From: Phyllostachys edulis
Lineage: Eukaryota; Streptophyta; Magnoliopsida; Poales; Poaceae
Direction of reading: 5' to 3'
NCBI GenBank assembly: GCA_036346405.1
Contig: CM070551.1
Coordinates: forward strand, 62,214,587 to 62,278,586
Length of the DNA: 64,000 nucleotides
Shown here: positions 47,245-58,860 of the stretch, in pieces
Numbering within the stretch: position 1 is the first letter of the stretch
How the letters are laid out: each line of letters begins with the position of its first letter
Program-made: the position numbers and the translations under genes
Notes under the pieces: model-generated
The model's input: the letters and a program-made list of their open reading frames with translations, nothing else
Database searches by the model: none
What the model was told of the DNA's origin: nothing

Positions 47245-47310
47245 GCACCCTTTGTTGGTGTTTGTATCATTGCCGCTGCGTTTGGTGTTGCCGATGGTCA
47301 TGTCAGGCTG
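47245..47310 (+). pseudogene. Short equilibrative-nucleoside-transporter-like segment
   Basis: PFVGVCIIAAAFGVADGHV resembles a conserved transmembrane segment of plant ENT proteins (pattern FVG.C.I..AFGVADA.VQGG). Only about 20 residues match, so this could be chance. It lies just before the first copy of the 54-bp repeat. Confidence 0.3.
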
Positions 47311-47335
47311 GGCATTGAGGTTCTACAGGTTCTAT

Positions 47336-48469
47336 GGGATCCGGGTGACGTTGAGTCCATCTGCCTGCATTTACTTACAGCGGCTTGGGATCTGGTGAGA
47401 ATTCTTCATCATGGCAAGTCCTTTGTGCAGCTACAGAAATTATTCTTTATGAGCTCGATTGAAATTAAGCCTTGGCCACCTCCTTTGCTCAAGAGAATTG
47501 AAGTGATCAGAGTGGCACAGCAGAAGCGGGGAGTTCAACACACTGACCCCAGTTCTCTTGCTCACACTATTGGCATATTTTCCTTTATTGAGGATGAAGG
47601 TGTGATGCAAGATGCGTTTGCTCAATGTATTGGTGGGCTTCTTACATGTAACAGCTCACAGCAATCTATGGAGACTGATTATTTTCCTTTCTTCATTAAA
47701 AAGAACAAGACATGCAAAGGATTACAGTACAATCAGGTTAGCAGCTTCCCACCTTCTGTAATTCTCAGCCATAACAAGCTCATAGGTCCCATATTGTTGG
47801 GCTTTGGAAGGCTCAAGAACCTATGTCTTGGACCTCAGTAACAACCAGATTTCTGTTATCATTCCTGATGATCTATTAGGCATGTCGAGCATGGAATCCT
47901 TAGATTTGTCACATAACAATCTCACTGGAAGCATCCCTTTCTCACTAACAAAGCTGAATTTTCTATCAAGCTTCAACGTGGCGTACAATAATCTGACAAG
48001 TCCGATTCCATCAGGAGGGCAATTCTCTACATTCACAAGTTCTGATTATGAGAGGAACCCCAAACTCTGCGGCATCCGCTTAGGCCTACCCCAATGCCAT
48101 TCAACTCATGTTCCTGCCATGTCTGCAACGGAAAATGGAAAGGACAAGGGTGTCATATTAGGAATAGCTATTGGTATTGCACTTGGAGCAGCATTTGCTT
48201 TGTCTGTTGCTGTTGCACTTGTGTTGAAGAGTAGCTTCAAAAGGCAGGATCATTTAGTAAAGACTGTTGCAGATACAAATGGAGTCTTCGAGTTGGCTCT
48301 AGCCTTACTGGTTCTTCTGTTTGAGAACAAGGATGATGACAAGACGCTGACTATCAGTGACATCTTGAAATCTACAAACAACTTTGATCAGGCTAACGTC
48401 ATTGACAAGTGTTAGGGGATCCCGGTGGCGTCAAGTTCATCTGCTTGCATTTAATTACAGCGGCTTGGG
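47336..48469 (+). repeat. 54-bp direct repeat bracketing the captured kinase fragment
   Basis: 47336-47389 and 48416-48469 share GGGATCC, then CATCTGC and TTACAGCGGCTTGGG with about seven mismatches. The right copy leads straight into the element's purine tract and LTR, so it is element sequence; the left copy is displaced by 1.03 kb of foreign sequence. Confidence 0.8.
47390..48415 (+). pseudogene. Captured LRR receptor-like kinase fragment (phytosulfokine-receptor-like)
   Basis: From about 47668: YFPFFIKKNKTCKGLQYNQV, ILSHNKLIGPILLGFGRLKN, a frameshift near 47825, then YVLDLSNNQISVIIPDDLLG, MSSMESLDLSHNNLTGSIPF, LTKLNFLSSFNVAYNNLTSP, GGQFSTFTSSDYERNPKLCG, a transmembrane helix (GVILGIAIGIALGAAFALSV) and a juxtamembrane LTISDILKSTNNFDQANVID ending in a stop. 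This order matches the last LRRs, TM and pre-kinase region of PSKR-type receptors, which perceive a sulfated peptide at the plasma membrane. The kinase domain is missing; the fragment stops just before the expected glycine loop. About 270 bp upstream (47395-47665) reads open but is unidentified (ELQKLFFM-like, then KPWPPPLLKRIEVIRVAQQK). No intron is seen, but PSKR genes are often intronless. Confidence 0.8.
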
Positions 48470-48497
48470 GACAAGCCGCATTTCAAGGAGGGAGGAA

Positions 48498-48852
48498 TGT
48501 CACAAATCGGCCTAGGCTTTGAGTGGGCTGCGTCGTGGGCCGTGGGCCAGGTGGCAAGAGGAGAACTGAGCTGGGACTACAAATGCAGGCATTAGCGACT
48601 GTAGAAAGAATCGAACAATATATTCAGAACTAGCTTTGGCTTCTACTTCCTCCCTGATGCTGCTTCCTCCCCTACACTCCATTCTTCCAATTCCCCGTCC
48701 CCTACTTCTCTTTCCCAGTCTAGATCATTCTTCCCTGTCTTGACTCTATTCCTCCCAAATTTGTATCCCCAAGTACTTGTGTATTGTGTTGGTTTGGATC
48801 ATCTGTTCTTATTGCTGGTGTTCATCTGAGTTCATCCATCGGGTATGTAACA
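48498..48852 (+). repeat. Right LTR (355 bp)
   Basis: Begins TGTCACAAATCGG after the purine tract and ends GGGTATGTAACA before the TSD CAGGG at 48853. Confidence 0.93.
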
Positions 48853-48857
48853 CAGGG

Positions 48858-50410
48858 GATCACCGAAAGCAATGGAGTCGTCCTAGAGTTGCAGTATACA
48901 CGCGAACTGGAAAACTTCATCGAACAGTTCGAGCTCGGCTCGTAAAGGGGAGAGCGAGCCTCCGTGCAGGCCCTAGCTCAAGCAGCTTGTCGACGAGCCC
49001 GAGCTTTTCTTACGGCCCTAACCACAAGGGGAATTGAACTAGACATGTCGGGTTTCAGACGTTCAGGCGAAAGCAATAAAGACTGTTGGATGCAATGCAA
49101 GAACGGATCGGAGTCCCGTCTCTGACTAGAACTACGCTATTTTCTCTGTGAAATTCCTACTTCCGAACGTACCAACTCTTAATAAAGCTTGCTTGCATTG
49201 GTAGTTTTTATTGGCGCAGTTTTGTCACATCAGACGCAAACAATGTTCCAATAGAATATCTAAAAAGAAAACTTGTATCATAGTACTAAGATTGATTTTG
49301 TGTAGCATTGTTAGTGTTGCGGGTTTGAACAGTCGCATTTTTTGCTTCAAAAAAAAATGTGGCATCTTCGCAATTTTCCAGAACATTTAGGGTCCATTCA
49401 ACATTGCAGACACCAATGCAATGTCTCCCTTTTTATTATATTAGTAACGTGCATGTGCGTTGTAGCGGGATACAAAAAGAGAATGGTATATACATCAAAC
49501 GTGATCCCAAAACAGTGCAGTAAACATCAAATTTCTCTCACACACATCAAGCAAAACATGCAGGTACAAACAAGTATTCAGTAGTTTATGTTGTTACTTG
49601 TCTGAAAGAACATACATTATGGCTCTAAATCAACTTCAACTCGTTAACTGTTCTCCATAAGAGGTTGTTGACAATCACATCCTACCCAAGATCACTGTCC
49701 CATGACATCAGAAGGTTGGTTCTTTGTTGAAAAGTAGATGACAACCATCCAACTTGACCACGGCAACAACATCCGAGGAAAAGAGAGGACACGCATGAGC
49801 ATGCTTACTGCCTTACTGGAACATACATGTCATGGCATAATTATCAGATGAATCGATTATGTTCTACACAATATATTTTTAATTAGTGTCCTTTAAAGAT
49901 GGATGGTTATACTTCCAGTAATCTATTGTTTCCATAGGGATATAGATAATCTTATTCCCGTATGACGCTAGCCTAAACATATATACATAGGATATGTGAA
50001 TTTTGACTCGTGCCATGAATATTGTTTGGGCTTACTATGCATTCTAACTTGCCGCGACAAAAGGACTGAATCGCAGATATATTATGACAAACAGAGCAGC
50101 TGTGAGAATAAACTAGCAAGCCTCTTACATACTATGCTTGATGTCTTCAATGACACAAATGACCAGGATGTGCATATAAGCATAAAGTATATAGTAGAAA
50201 TGCAAATTTTCAAAGGCGTTCCATAGCCAAAGATTACTCTGCATATGAGGATTGAAACCCTACCTTTTGAAAACAGAACAAAAGGGAATTTTATTGTCAT
50301 CCTTTCTCGCCAAGTAAGAAATAAATAAGAAAGCTCAAAACACAATAAAAAAAAAACTAAAAAACGCTCAGTTTGGCTCAGGCTAGAAACATGGAGAAGG
50401 CATGAGCTTG
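48858..50410. other. Intergenic region without recognised gene
   Basis: 48858-49070 continues the spacer left of the LTR element. 49070-50400 is AT-rich with no recognisable domain on either strand. Confidence 0.4.
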
Positions 50411-52138
50411 TATTACTCACTGTCACCTTCTGTATGCACCTAAAGGATATCAGTGCTATCATTTTTTTCTACAACTCTAGTGTATCCACAATGGCTGGCA
50501 ACATCACATGAAGAGTGAAGAACATGGATTCTTTCAAGGACAAATGATACACAATAAAAACACATTAGGCACATGTAAATAATTTATAATCTACCTGATT
50601 TATATGAGCAGTGTCATATTTATGGATTCCTAACTGAAGAAGCTCCTACATAGAAAAGAGAAGTAATTGAGGAAAAAGATTGAACAATTAGGAGGAAAAA
50701 TAAACTGGGTGTTGATCATTTTAGCATGGTATACAGAAGGATCTAGTGGCTATTAAAAACTAAGAGGCACCTTTGTGAACTGAATAATTCAGAAAAAAAT
50801 GAGCATAACTGGCAAACTAATCTCTTGGTTCATAATGCAGATAGCTTTAATCAATTGGAAAAACCCAAATCTTATTGCATGGGTCAACCCTTCCAAGTTA
50901 TAAAATTTGGTGAAGGTTGAAAAAACAAGAACAATGTAAGGGTTGTAGATTTTACGATGGTTGCATAGAAGAAATTAACAAAAAAGGATATAAATCATCG
51001 ACATTTGAGCAAAGTCGCAAGGGGGAGAGTAGCAAAAAAGCTCACCACAGACCAAGAATCAATAGCTTAGCTCTCAGTTCTCACCTATAAACATGGCAAA
51101 AAAAATCCGATTAATTCACAGGAAAGATAGCTCTGCATTTTGTGTATGATGGGGACAAAAGTCGAAGCTCAAGATGATGCATGCCTTTAGATTCAAAAAC
51201 TCTATGGATATGGTGGATTATGTTTACCTACATCGAAACAAAGGCCCATTAGTACAAACGGTTTTTCTCCCCCTTTGTTTCCAGCAAATCTGGCAACAAC
51301 AAAAATACCCATGATTCTACACTGAAACCGGATATTAGAAGGAAAAAAGAGAGACATCGGAGAAGAATACTTACATGGGTTGTCTAAATAGGCAGTGGCT
51401 CTAAGCTAGCACCACATGCAGGTTCCATTAACTGCTCTAAACCACAAAGCATAGTATACATGTCATCCAGCCATGGAGCTGTGCAAAACCAAAATTGTGT
51501 AATCAAACAACCTGCAATAAGCAATTAAGATTCAACACTATACAAAATCAGAAGTTCATGATAGGGTTTTTTGGATCAGGGGACGCTATTTTTGGCATTC
51601 CATTTGTTCAGTGATACTATTAACTGAACAATACATCCCACATAGAAACTACCAAAAAAGTATACATTTTAATAACCTTAGAACAAACACATCACCTGAG
51701 CTCGGTACCAGGCAGTTCACTTTCTCTTCATTTACGATTGAGTAGACGCTCAATTATTGGACATCGCCAAGTCAAGCAAAGTGATCAAACTTCGTTAATT
51801 GAATTGGCCATCTGTCAGGGGAAAGGGGGACTATTTAGCTACGGTAGCAAGCAAGACAAACACTATTTAGCAAGAGCACGGCTAAAAAGCATATGAATAA
51901 ATGTCAACATCACATGATTGTTACAAACATAAATCTATAGCATGCATGCCCTTACACATGTGGGAGCCCATCTGCAAGTAATTGTTTGCACCAACCTGTA
52001 ATAATTTTCCATATGCACAGTCAATACGATTAAATCTATAACATTAGAGACAACAGGTGAGAGGCAAAAGTAAGGGGATCTGAAATTACCTATCATTATG
52101 AAAATAAGCATACGGGTCATCAAATTTAAAAGCATGAC
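50411..52138 (-). pseudogene. Possible exons of an unidentified spliced gene
   Basis: Several minus-strand blocks lie between good AG and GT signals in AT-rich sequence: 52138-52090 (HAFKFDDPYAYFHND in one frame); 51995-51956; 51479 to about 51373 (PWLDDMYTMLCGLEQLMEPA, CGASLEPLPI, stop); about 51297-51238 (FAGNKGGEKPFVLMGLCFDV); 50650-50600 (ELLQLGIHKYDTAHINQ); and about 50437-50411 (VHTEGDSE, stop). The last two join in phase. The earlier blocks do not all join in one frame, and the 51479 block has an in-frame stop. A GC-rich stretch at 52260-53230 would suit a promoter and leader. I do not recognise the protein. It may be a decayed gene or a misreading of intronic noise. Confidence 0.3.
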
Positions 52139-53256
52139 CTGCTAGGGGAATAAAAAAGGCATTGATTAGGACTCCTACGGAGCAACAAAACAAAAGAACA
52201 TCACGAATGCGAAATGCCAGCAATATGAGATAGATCGGAGATGTAGAAGGCAGTACACCGATCTAAGTTGAGGATACACCAGCAGGTACGCCGATGACGG
52301 GATGTAAGACGGTCTGGCCAGAGATCGTAGCCGCGCCATCGTCGTGCTTGGAGGTGGCACAACATCTTTGCCGAACCCTAGGTGCGGCGACGACTGTATA
52401 ATCAGATCGGCGTGAGTGTTGGGTACGACCAGAGGAGGCCAACTGTAGCAGTATGCGGGGGAGAATAGGAGGACGATAGTGGTGGTGCAGGAGGGTGAGG
52501 GAGGCGATGTGGTGGCATTGAACTCGGTGGCGGACGGGGAAGGATGGAGACACTGAGGCAACTAAGGGAGTTGGTGCGGAGGCGCGGGCGGCTCCTCGTC
52601 ATGGGGGTAGCTCGAGCCGGCGTGGATGCGGGGAATCGGGGCCTAGACGGGGCTCCGCCGCAGCCGAATAGATGCAAATCGTCTCAGGTTCCCTCAGTCG
52701 CGCTGCCGCCGTTCTGCCTGTCTCCACCATGCGCTTGAGGCAGCATGAACAGCAGTGCACGCTGGGGCGTCTGCAATTGTGGTGCTGCCTATCCCCACGC
52801 ATCTCTGCACTCACCTGAGGCCGCCATTGCTCTCATCAAGGTCACAGCTGACACGCTCGCCCGAGGCTATCGCCTCGCTTGCAGGCAGTAGCCGTGCACT
52901 CCCGCCACCACTGCCTCCGCCCTACTGCTGCGCCTACCACTACCCGAGCCCCAAACAACCATCATCGGTATGTAAGGAGAGGGGAAGTGGGTTGGAGTAG
53001 GCGGGTCGAGATGGGAGCGGGTTTAACACACAATAGCGGCCGCTGCGATTCCAGATAAGATACCGCCTTCGCTCGTCTCTTGAATCTGGAGGTCCCGTCG
53101 CCACTCGCTCATGGCCGCCTGCGGCAAAATCGGTTGCCGACGCGGCCATTTGGCAGCGATGGTGGGGAACCGAGCAGCGCGGCAGGGAATCAGGTAGGGA
53201 GGATGGGAATCGGATGTGAGGGGGAGGCACGGGTGTTGGAAAAGATGGTAACTGAC
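52139..53256. other. GC-rich region, possible promoter/leader for minus-strand transcription
   Basis: CpG- and pyrimidine-rich sequence with many short open frames on both strands and no protein domain. GC-rich 5' ends are usual in grass genes. It ends where the hAT element begins. Confidence 0.35.
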
Positions 53257-53699
53257 TAGTGCTGGCCAAATGGGCCGCTCGGCCCGGCACGGTACGGACC
53301 CGGCTAGACATGGCCTATTTAGGTACGGTCTATTTCGGTCCGTGTACTGTTCGTGCTGTGCCGGGCCGACCTATGGGCTGGGGTGGCGGCCCAGGCAAGG
53401 CTCGACGAGTATTCGTCTTGCGTCTTTGGTAAAAGACGAGTTAACTGTCGGGCGCCGATGTGACTGTTTGGCCCATCAGAACAAAAAAATCCAAAAAAAT
53501 TAGAAAAATATGTCGAATTCAGAAGTAGACATGAAATTTTAAAAAATTGAGACAATCATATTGAAAATGTAATAAAGAGCTTTATTGATGTCCAACCTGC
53601 CGCCTCGTTAAAACCTTTAAAAACTCAAAATGAGAAAACCTCAAGAAGGAAAAGAATCTGACTTATAGCTCTACAATTCTACATACATGATACATCTTT

Positions 53700-55810
53700 G
53701 TTCTATGTGTTTGTCATTGTCTAAGTACAAATTTTGAACACCTCCGATAATTCTGGATTTTCCACAGAGTGTTGTGTTCGCGAATCGACTTGTTCCCGTC
53801 CTTCACAGTTAGAAGGATCTCCACCATCTCACTTGTGAGACTTGTTCTTCTTTCCTCCAATATTCTTCCGTAAAGACCGAAAGCACTTTGAGGAAACCGT
53901 AAAGATAGAATAAGTTAACACATCACGTGCAAGTATGGATAGCACGGATATGTTAACTTATGGGCTTGCCACCATTGCAAGATGTCGAAACCTTCGAGGC
54001 GAAATCCACCGTATCATTTGTCGAGATAGGTGGATAGTTCCCCGCTCCTTGTGGGTCTTGGCTGAGCAGGCGCTGGTGCAGAAGAAGAAGAAGACGAAGA
54101 CCTGGACCTGGATGAAGAGGCACCGAAGATCGTGCCCCACATACTTGTCTTCCCACTCGAGGTGGGGGCTACTAGAGGTCGTTGCGAGCGAACTCCTCGG
54201 AACTTGTCGTTGCGAGCGAACTCCTCGGAACTTATTTTCATACCTTTGGTAAACCTCGGATAACCGAGAACGAACTTCGCAAAATAGTTAGTATAGTCTA
54301 GCCAGTAGCATCACTAAGAAGATCAAGCATAAGATTAAAATGCACCAATTTTAGCTCTATGATCTAAAATAAATGCAAATGCATATAGGTAAGGGATTTC
54401 TCTCCAATATTTAAGGTATTTAGATTTCATGGAAACAACAGCCTCACGTAAAACTAAGTCATTTTCATGCATTTTCAATTGAGTAGCAATCAGAAAATAG
54501 TATGCACAATGATATGAGATGTTGGATAGTAGACAATGGACAAAGCAACAGTTGCCTTGTAAAAATTTCTAAAATGACAAGACCTTCTCAAAGAACGAAC
54601 CAATGTTGCTCGCTTAATAACAAAGTACCATCGATTGCTAGGATAGTGTGTTTGAATAAAAAGCGAAAAAGTGCTCTTGTATGGTAAAAGATGCTTAAGC
54701 ATGAGGTAAGTAGAGTTCCACCTTACCGCATGTCCAAACCGAACTTTCTTGGGCGTACACCCATCGCCTCGAAGTTCTTATATTGTGCCATTCTTACGTT
54801 AGAATTGTTCAAGAAAGAAATCGCATCGCTAAAAGCTCTAATATACTGGAACCTCTTTAGACCACATTTGACTATAAGGTTGATAATATGACAAGCGCAT
54901 CGTTGATGTAGCAAGAACGAATTGGCATATGTACTCAATCTTCGAGTAAGAATGTCCATGGCCCTAGAGTTTGAAGCGGCGTTGTCTAAGGTAATTGCGA
55001 ATATTTTGTCTCAGAAGACCAAAATCTTCCACGACTTTGAGAATACATTAAATATTCTCCCCGTGTGCTACATCAATTAATTTCAAACCTATAATTCTTT
55101 TCTCCATTACCCAGTCGTCATTAACATAATGCGCAACTACACTAAGATAATCCTCCCTAGCCCGACCACTCCATATGTCCGAGGTCAAGGCAATCGAAAA
55201 TGTGCACGTACTAAATAGTTCCTTTATTTTATTACCACGTTCATTATAGTATTTCACTAGATCCCTTGTTGTTGTCTATCTAGAAACGGAAGAAAATCTA
55301 GGATTATGCGCAGTCCTAATGTAATTTTGGAAAGAAGCAGATTCGCCAAAGTCTAACGGTAAATCCTCAGAAGCAATTAAACGACAGAGAGATTGGCGGG
55401 CTACATGAGGATCGTAGTCCCAGCTAGATACCGTACCGTCGGGGTTGTATTGCAATCAAGGCGTCGCCTCATCGCCAATCCTTGCTTGGTTCGACACCTT
55501 GTAGCATGTCTAAGCAAGTGCCCTGCTCCACCAGAGACTTTGCGATAATTCATGCCGACAAATTTTACAAATAGCATATGGTACCTCATTTCATTGCGTC
55601 TTGCACGGTTGTCTGTCGAAATGCTCCCACACTCCGATGTAGATGGCCTCGACCTCTTTGTTCCGGTTCTTGATTGAGCACGATCTTGATGTCGAGCGAT
55701 GACGGAACTCCGACTTGCTCGTCGGTGAAACCTCCGGTTCGTTTGAGGCACCATGACCACCTCCATAGACGCAATTTCGTCCGATGAAAGTCCGAACTCA
55801 CTAAGAGCAA
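53700..55810 (-). pseudogene. hAT transposase pseudogene (Ac-like, BED finger and dimerisation domain)
   Basis: Minus-strand fragments in order: a BED-type zinc finger with RYHMLFVKFVGMNYRKVSGG and HLLRHATRC (about 55590-55490); SIALTSDIWSGRAREDYLSV with HYVNDDWVMEKR (about 55200-55080), the hAT catalytic N-terminal core with TSDIWS; LHQRCACHIINLIVKCGL (about 54915-54860), the C/H insertion motif; and the C-terminal dimerisation part with FDILQWWQAHKLTYP and GRILEERRTSL (about 53990-53830). Stops and frameshifts separate the parts. These enzymes bind element ends and excise DNA through hairpin intermediates; this one is inactive. Confidence 0.8.
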
Positions 55811-56086
55811 AGCTATCGTAAGGATCGGCCCATAACGAAAACTCGCAAAATCGAAACTAACATTATTACTACTTTAATCTTAGCATAATAATAATTGACA
55901 ATAAAAGTATTACAAAAATAGTATTGTACCTCTTTTCACGACTTGTCGATTTAAAATTGAAATTACCATATTTTGGCACAAATTTTTGAATTTTGCCAAA
56001 TTAGCTCAACACGGATTTGAATTTGCACAACACAATTTCAAAGAGAGAATAGAGAATGAAGAGGTGCTGAATGAGGGGGTATGATG

Positions 56087-56096
56087 CCTATTTATA
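56087..56096 (-). promoter_or_regulatory. TATA box of the hAT transposase
   Basis: TATAAATAGG on the minus strand, about 280 bp upstream of the first transposase fragment. An AG-rich leader follows. Confidence 0.5.
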
Positions 56097-56250
56097 GAAA
56101 AAATTTGAATTTTTTAATTTTTTGCTATTTTTAAGCCCCCAACGGTAAAAAAAATCACTCAACGGTCAAAAAATTCACGAAGCAGTAAAAAAACGGCCGT
56201 TTTTGGGCGTCTTGTCTTGAACACTGACCCATGGCACGACACGGCCCGGC

Positions 56251-57078
56251 CTACCTCGCCCGCTTCTTCTCTTTCTCTCCTCCCATCCGTCTTCTCCGCC
56301 TCCATCTTCTCTTCTCTTGCGTCGCCTCGCCCTCAGTCCTCGCTGTCGCCACGTGACCCGCCTCCTCGCCCATTTCGCCTCCCTTGAACCCTTGGCGTCG
56401 ACTCTCGGCTCCTCGCCTCCCAGCATGGCCTGCGGCGCCTCCTCTCACGTGGCAAGCGACTCCTCGCCTCCATGGCGCCGCCTCCTCGCCTCCCTCGGCC
56501 CCGCCACCTCCTCGCCTCCCGCGGTGTCGACCCGCCGCCTCCCATCATGCGCCGCTTAGCGCCTGCCTCTCCTCCTCTCGCTCCGGCCAAGCGTCATGCC
56601 ATGAGCCCGACAACCTCCTCTCCTCCTTCCTCCGCTCGGCCATTGCGTGCGCCACGAGCCATGACGGCCTCCTCTCCTCCTTCCTCTCCGGCCCGCCTCT
56701 GCCTCCGCCGCCTCCGGCCGATCCGTCATCCCATCACACTTGGCTGCCACACACTGCCATGCTGAACTGGCCGCAGCCGTGTCTTTGTGCCGTCTTGCGT
56801 CTTGGCCGCCCACCCGTCTTAGAGTGGCGGCCGAACACGCCGGGTCTCGTCTTGGCAGCCAAGACCCATGAACAATCGCGTCTGCAGACCTCTGATGAGG
56901 GCTTCGTCTTGGCCCATTTGGACACTATAATCGACTGGGTTGTGCCATGCTTGTTTGCTCGACCGAAGGAGGATGACAGTTGCCAAAATGAGGAAGGTAG
57001 AGAGGCAGTTTTCAGCTCACGACGAGGCAAAGCAGTGTGGGTGTGAGGACGATAGGCCCGCACAAACGTGTGTCATCG
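56251..57078. other. GC-rich region with a proline-rich open frame
   Basis: 56384-57046 (plus) is open for 220 codons, but the sequence is Pro/Ser/Arg low complexity and the opposite strand is open too, as expected from composition. Only the last 60 codons (about 56860-57046) look protein-like. No domain was identified. Confidence 0.3.
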
Positions 57079-57598
57079 TAGGGGTGACGATGGGCTCTAT
57101 TCCCTGTTTCTCATAGGAGAATTCATTCATTAGGGTTTGGGATTAGAGCTATTTCTTTCTCCACGGGAATGCTAATATAAAAATCTTATTCCCTATTGGG
57201 GAAGCGGGGTCGAGACCATTTCCCTACTCTCCATCCTCGCTACCTGCATGGGGCCTCAAAAACACATATGACATTTGGGCCACTACCGCACTAAGCCTAT
57301 ATCGCATTAGATTATGGCTCATTTTACTCATGGATAATTGCTTGATTCTAAATTACTTAATTCTGGATATATCTCAATTCTCAAATGCCTGATGTCTCTA
57401 TTTGCTTGCTTGCTTGATGATGATCTAACTTTCGGATCTGGCCCCCCGTGGGGCTCCGATAACCCGATGGGGACAAGGAACAGGAGTGAATAGCACCCAA
57501 GGACAGAGATATAGATGGGGAATGGTGTTGTTTCCTTCTCTCGGGGACGAGGCTGTTCTACCACTCCCCGCCGAGGAATAGCCCCATTGTCATCTCTA
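57079..57598. mobile_element. Probable hAT-type MITE (TAGGGGTGACGATGGG ends)
   Basis: Left end TAGGGGTGACGATGGGC; right end, inverted, TAGAGATGACAATGGGGC. GGAATAGC and GGGGA words lie just inside. A clean 8-bp TSD was not seen. The interior is non-coding. Confidence 0.55.
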
Positions 57599-57779
57599 GA
57601 TAGGAGGACAATCGTGGCCTGCACAATAAACTGTATTTTTTTAGGGTTGGTTTTCTAGAGGGCACGGGGTGAGCATACAGACGGGGCGGGTGGGGAAGGG
57701 AAGGACGGATAACCACCGAATTCTTTTTTAAGTAGTAGAGAAAAACTACATACCTTAAATATTTCATGCCACATATACA

Positions 57780-58499
57780 AACTCACGGTTTAGGGAGCAT
57801 ATCCAATGAAAATGGATGAAGTGTTGAAAATCTGAAGAAAAAAAAATTGATATGGACATTGGGATCTCAAGTTCACATTGCCCATGGGTCTCAATAGTCT
57901 ATAACTTGTCCCTTCAGAACCTGCAATGTTCTTCCAACATTCTGCTCTCCTCCAAACGATAGCGCATACATCTTCGTTCTTACGTCCTTAATTCTCTTGT
58001 AGGTTGGAGGGAAAAGCCAGTCATGAAAACTGAAGCGACATTTAACTAATTATAAATAGTGGTAATACAAAATGAAAGCTCTACCATGCTTCCGAAAATC
58101 TCTAATTGAGCTGAAACACATAAACCCTTCCCTTGGACTACAGATCAAATCGAGAAAAATCACGAATCGGAACAGGCTTTGATACCAAATTGTGACTACC
58201 CGACCCCGGATGGAATTAAAACCGCACAAATCAGCAGCAGTGGTATAGTAATTTAGGGTAATTGGGAGAAATGGGGATGATGAATCAAAGAAGAGGATGA
58301 GATGTAGGATGAACAAGTGGGGAAAGTAGACTCAAATCATTTCATTTGATAGCTTCATCTGTGTTACATGACTCTCCCTCATATTCATCTCCATCCTCTC
58401 ACAACTCTCACAGACACATAGGGCCCACCAGCCCATACACCCACAAGCTTGTCATCCCATTTACACACTCTCTTGCACTCTGACCCGACAAGTCATACA
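57780..58499 (-). mobile_element. LTR retrotransposon relic: one LTR plus PBS
   Basis: 58191-58499 begins TGTGACTACC and ends GTCATACA, read on the minus strand as a 309-bp LTR. Directly next to it on the minus strand is TGGTATCAAAGCC (58187-58175), one change from the tRNA-iMet PBS, so this is a 5' LTR followed by a few hundred bases of interior. The rest is missing, and no coding block was found. Confidence 0.65.
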
Positions 58500-58528
58500 G
58501 ACAATCCACTGCTACTCTACTATATCTC

Positions 58529-58860
58529 GAGTTTTTGGCTGAAATGGCACTGTTGCGCGTGTTTTTGATGGAAGTAGCTCTTCTCGTGTGGTATCGCTAA
58601 ATATGGCAGCCCGGACAAGCCTCACGCCTCCACGTGTGCAATTTCGGTCATCCCTAGCCCGGACGCGCCAAAATCCATGTGCCTCTCGCCCGGTTGCTTC
58701 TTCGCTCAACACGTGTCTCGTCCGCACTCTCACCGCCCAGACAGACTAGTCTCGTTCGCACAGCCACCGCCCAGACAAGCCGCGTCCGGGTGGTGGCCGT
58801 GCGGACGAGGTGCTGTCCGGCCGTATGCACGATGCTTAGAAGATGAGGGGACTTACTTGC
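58529..58860 (+). repeat. Left TIR of the Pack-MULE
   Basis: Pairs with 63285-63611. Both contain CGTGCGGA, GTGGTGGCCGTGCGGA and GCATACGGCCGGACAGCACC-type words. GC-rich in its inner two thirds. Confidence 0.88.

Larger units (their letters stand above)
40438..48852 (+). mobile_element. LTR retrotransposon carrying RRM-like and captured host sequences, no pol
   Basis: LTRs of about 355 bp (40438-40793 and 48498-48852) start TGTCACAAATCGG and end ATGTAACA. Identical TSDs CAGGG (40433-40437 and 48853-48857). PBS TGGTATCAGAGC at 40796-40807; purine tract AAGGAGGGAGGA before the right LTR. After removing the nested Gypsy element (40891-45971) the interior is about 2.6 kb. It holds an RRM-like domain, Thr/Ser-rich sequence, a short ENT-like stretch, an unknown block and a phytosulfokine-receptor-like LRR kinase fragment. 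No protease, integrase or RT was seen. It is a non-autonomous carrier. Confidence 0.9.
53257..56250 (-). mobile_element. Decayed autonomous-type hAT transposon
   Basis: Left end TAGTGCTGGCCAA followed by GGGCC/CGGCCCGGCACGG subterminal words; the right end, about 56215-56250, has TTGAACACTG and GGCACGACACGGCCCGG words. Such GGCCCGGC subterminal repeats and TAG-type ends are typical of hAT elements. A minus-strand TATA box TATAAATAGG (56096-56087) precedes the transposase remnant. No matching 8-bp TSD was found, so the right boundary is approximate. Confidence 0.7.

Noticed and set aside
47026..47330. ENT-like transporter as a confident capture
   Set aside because: Only about 20 residues match from memory; kept at low confidence pending a search.
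53257..53400. GGGCCGCTCGGCCC-rich stretch as a gene promoter or CpG island
   Set aside because: Better explained as hAT subterminal repeats.
56384..57046. 220-codon proline-rich frame
   Set aside because: Low complexity, open on the opposite strand too, no domain; kept only as a region description.
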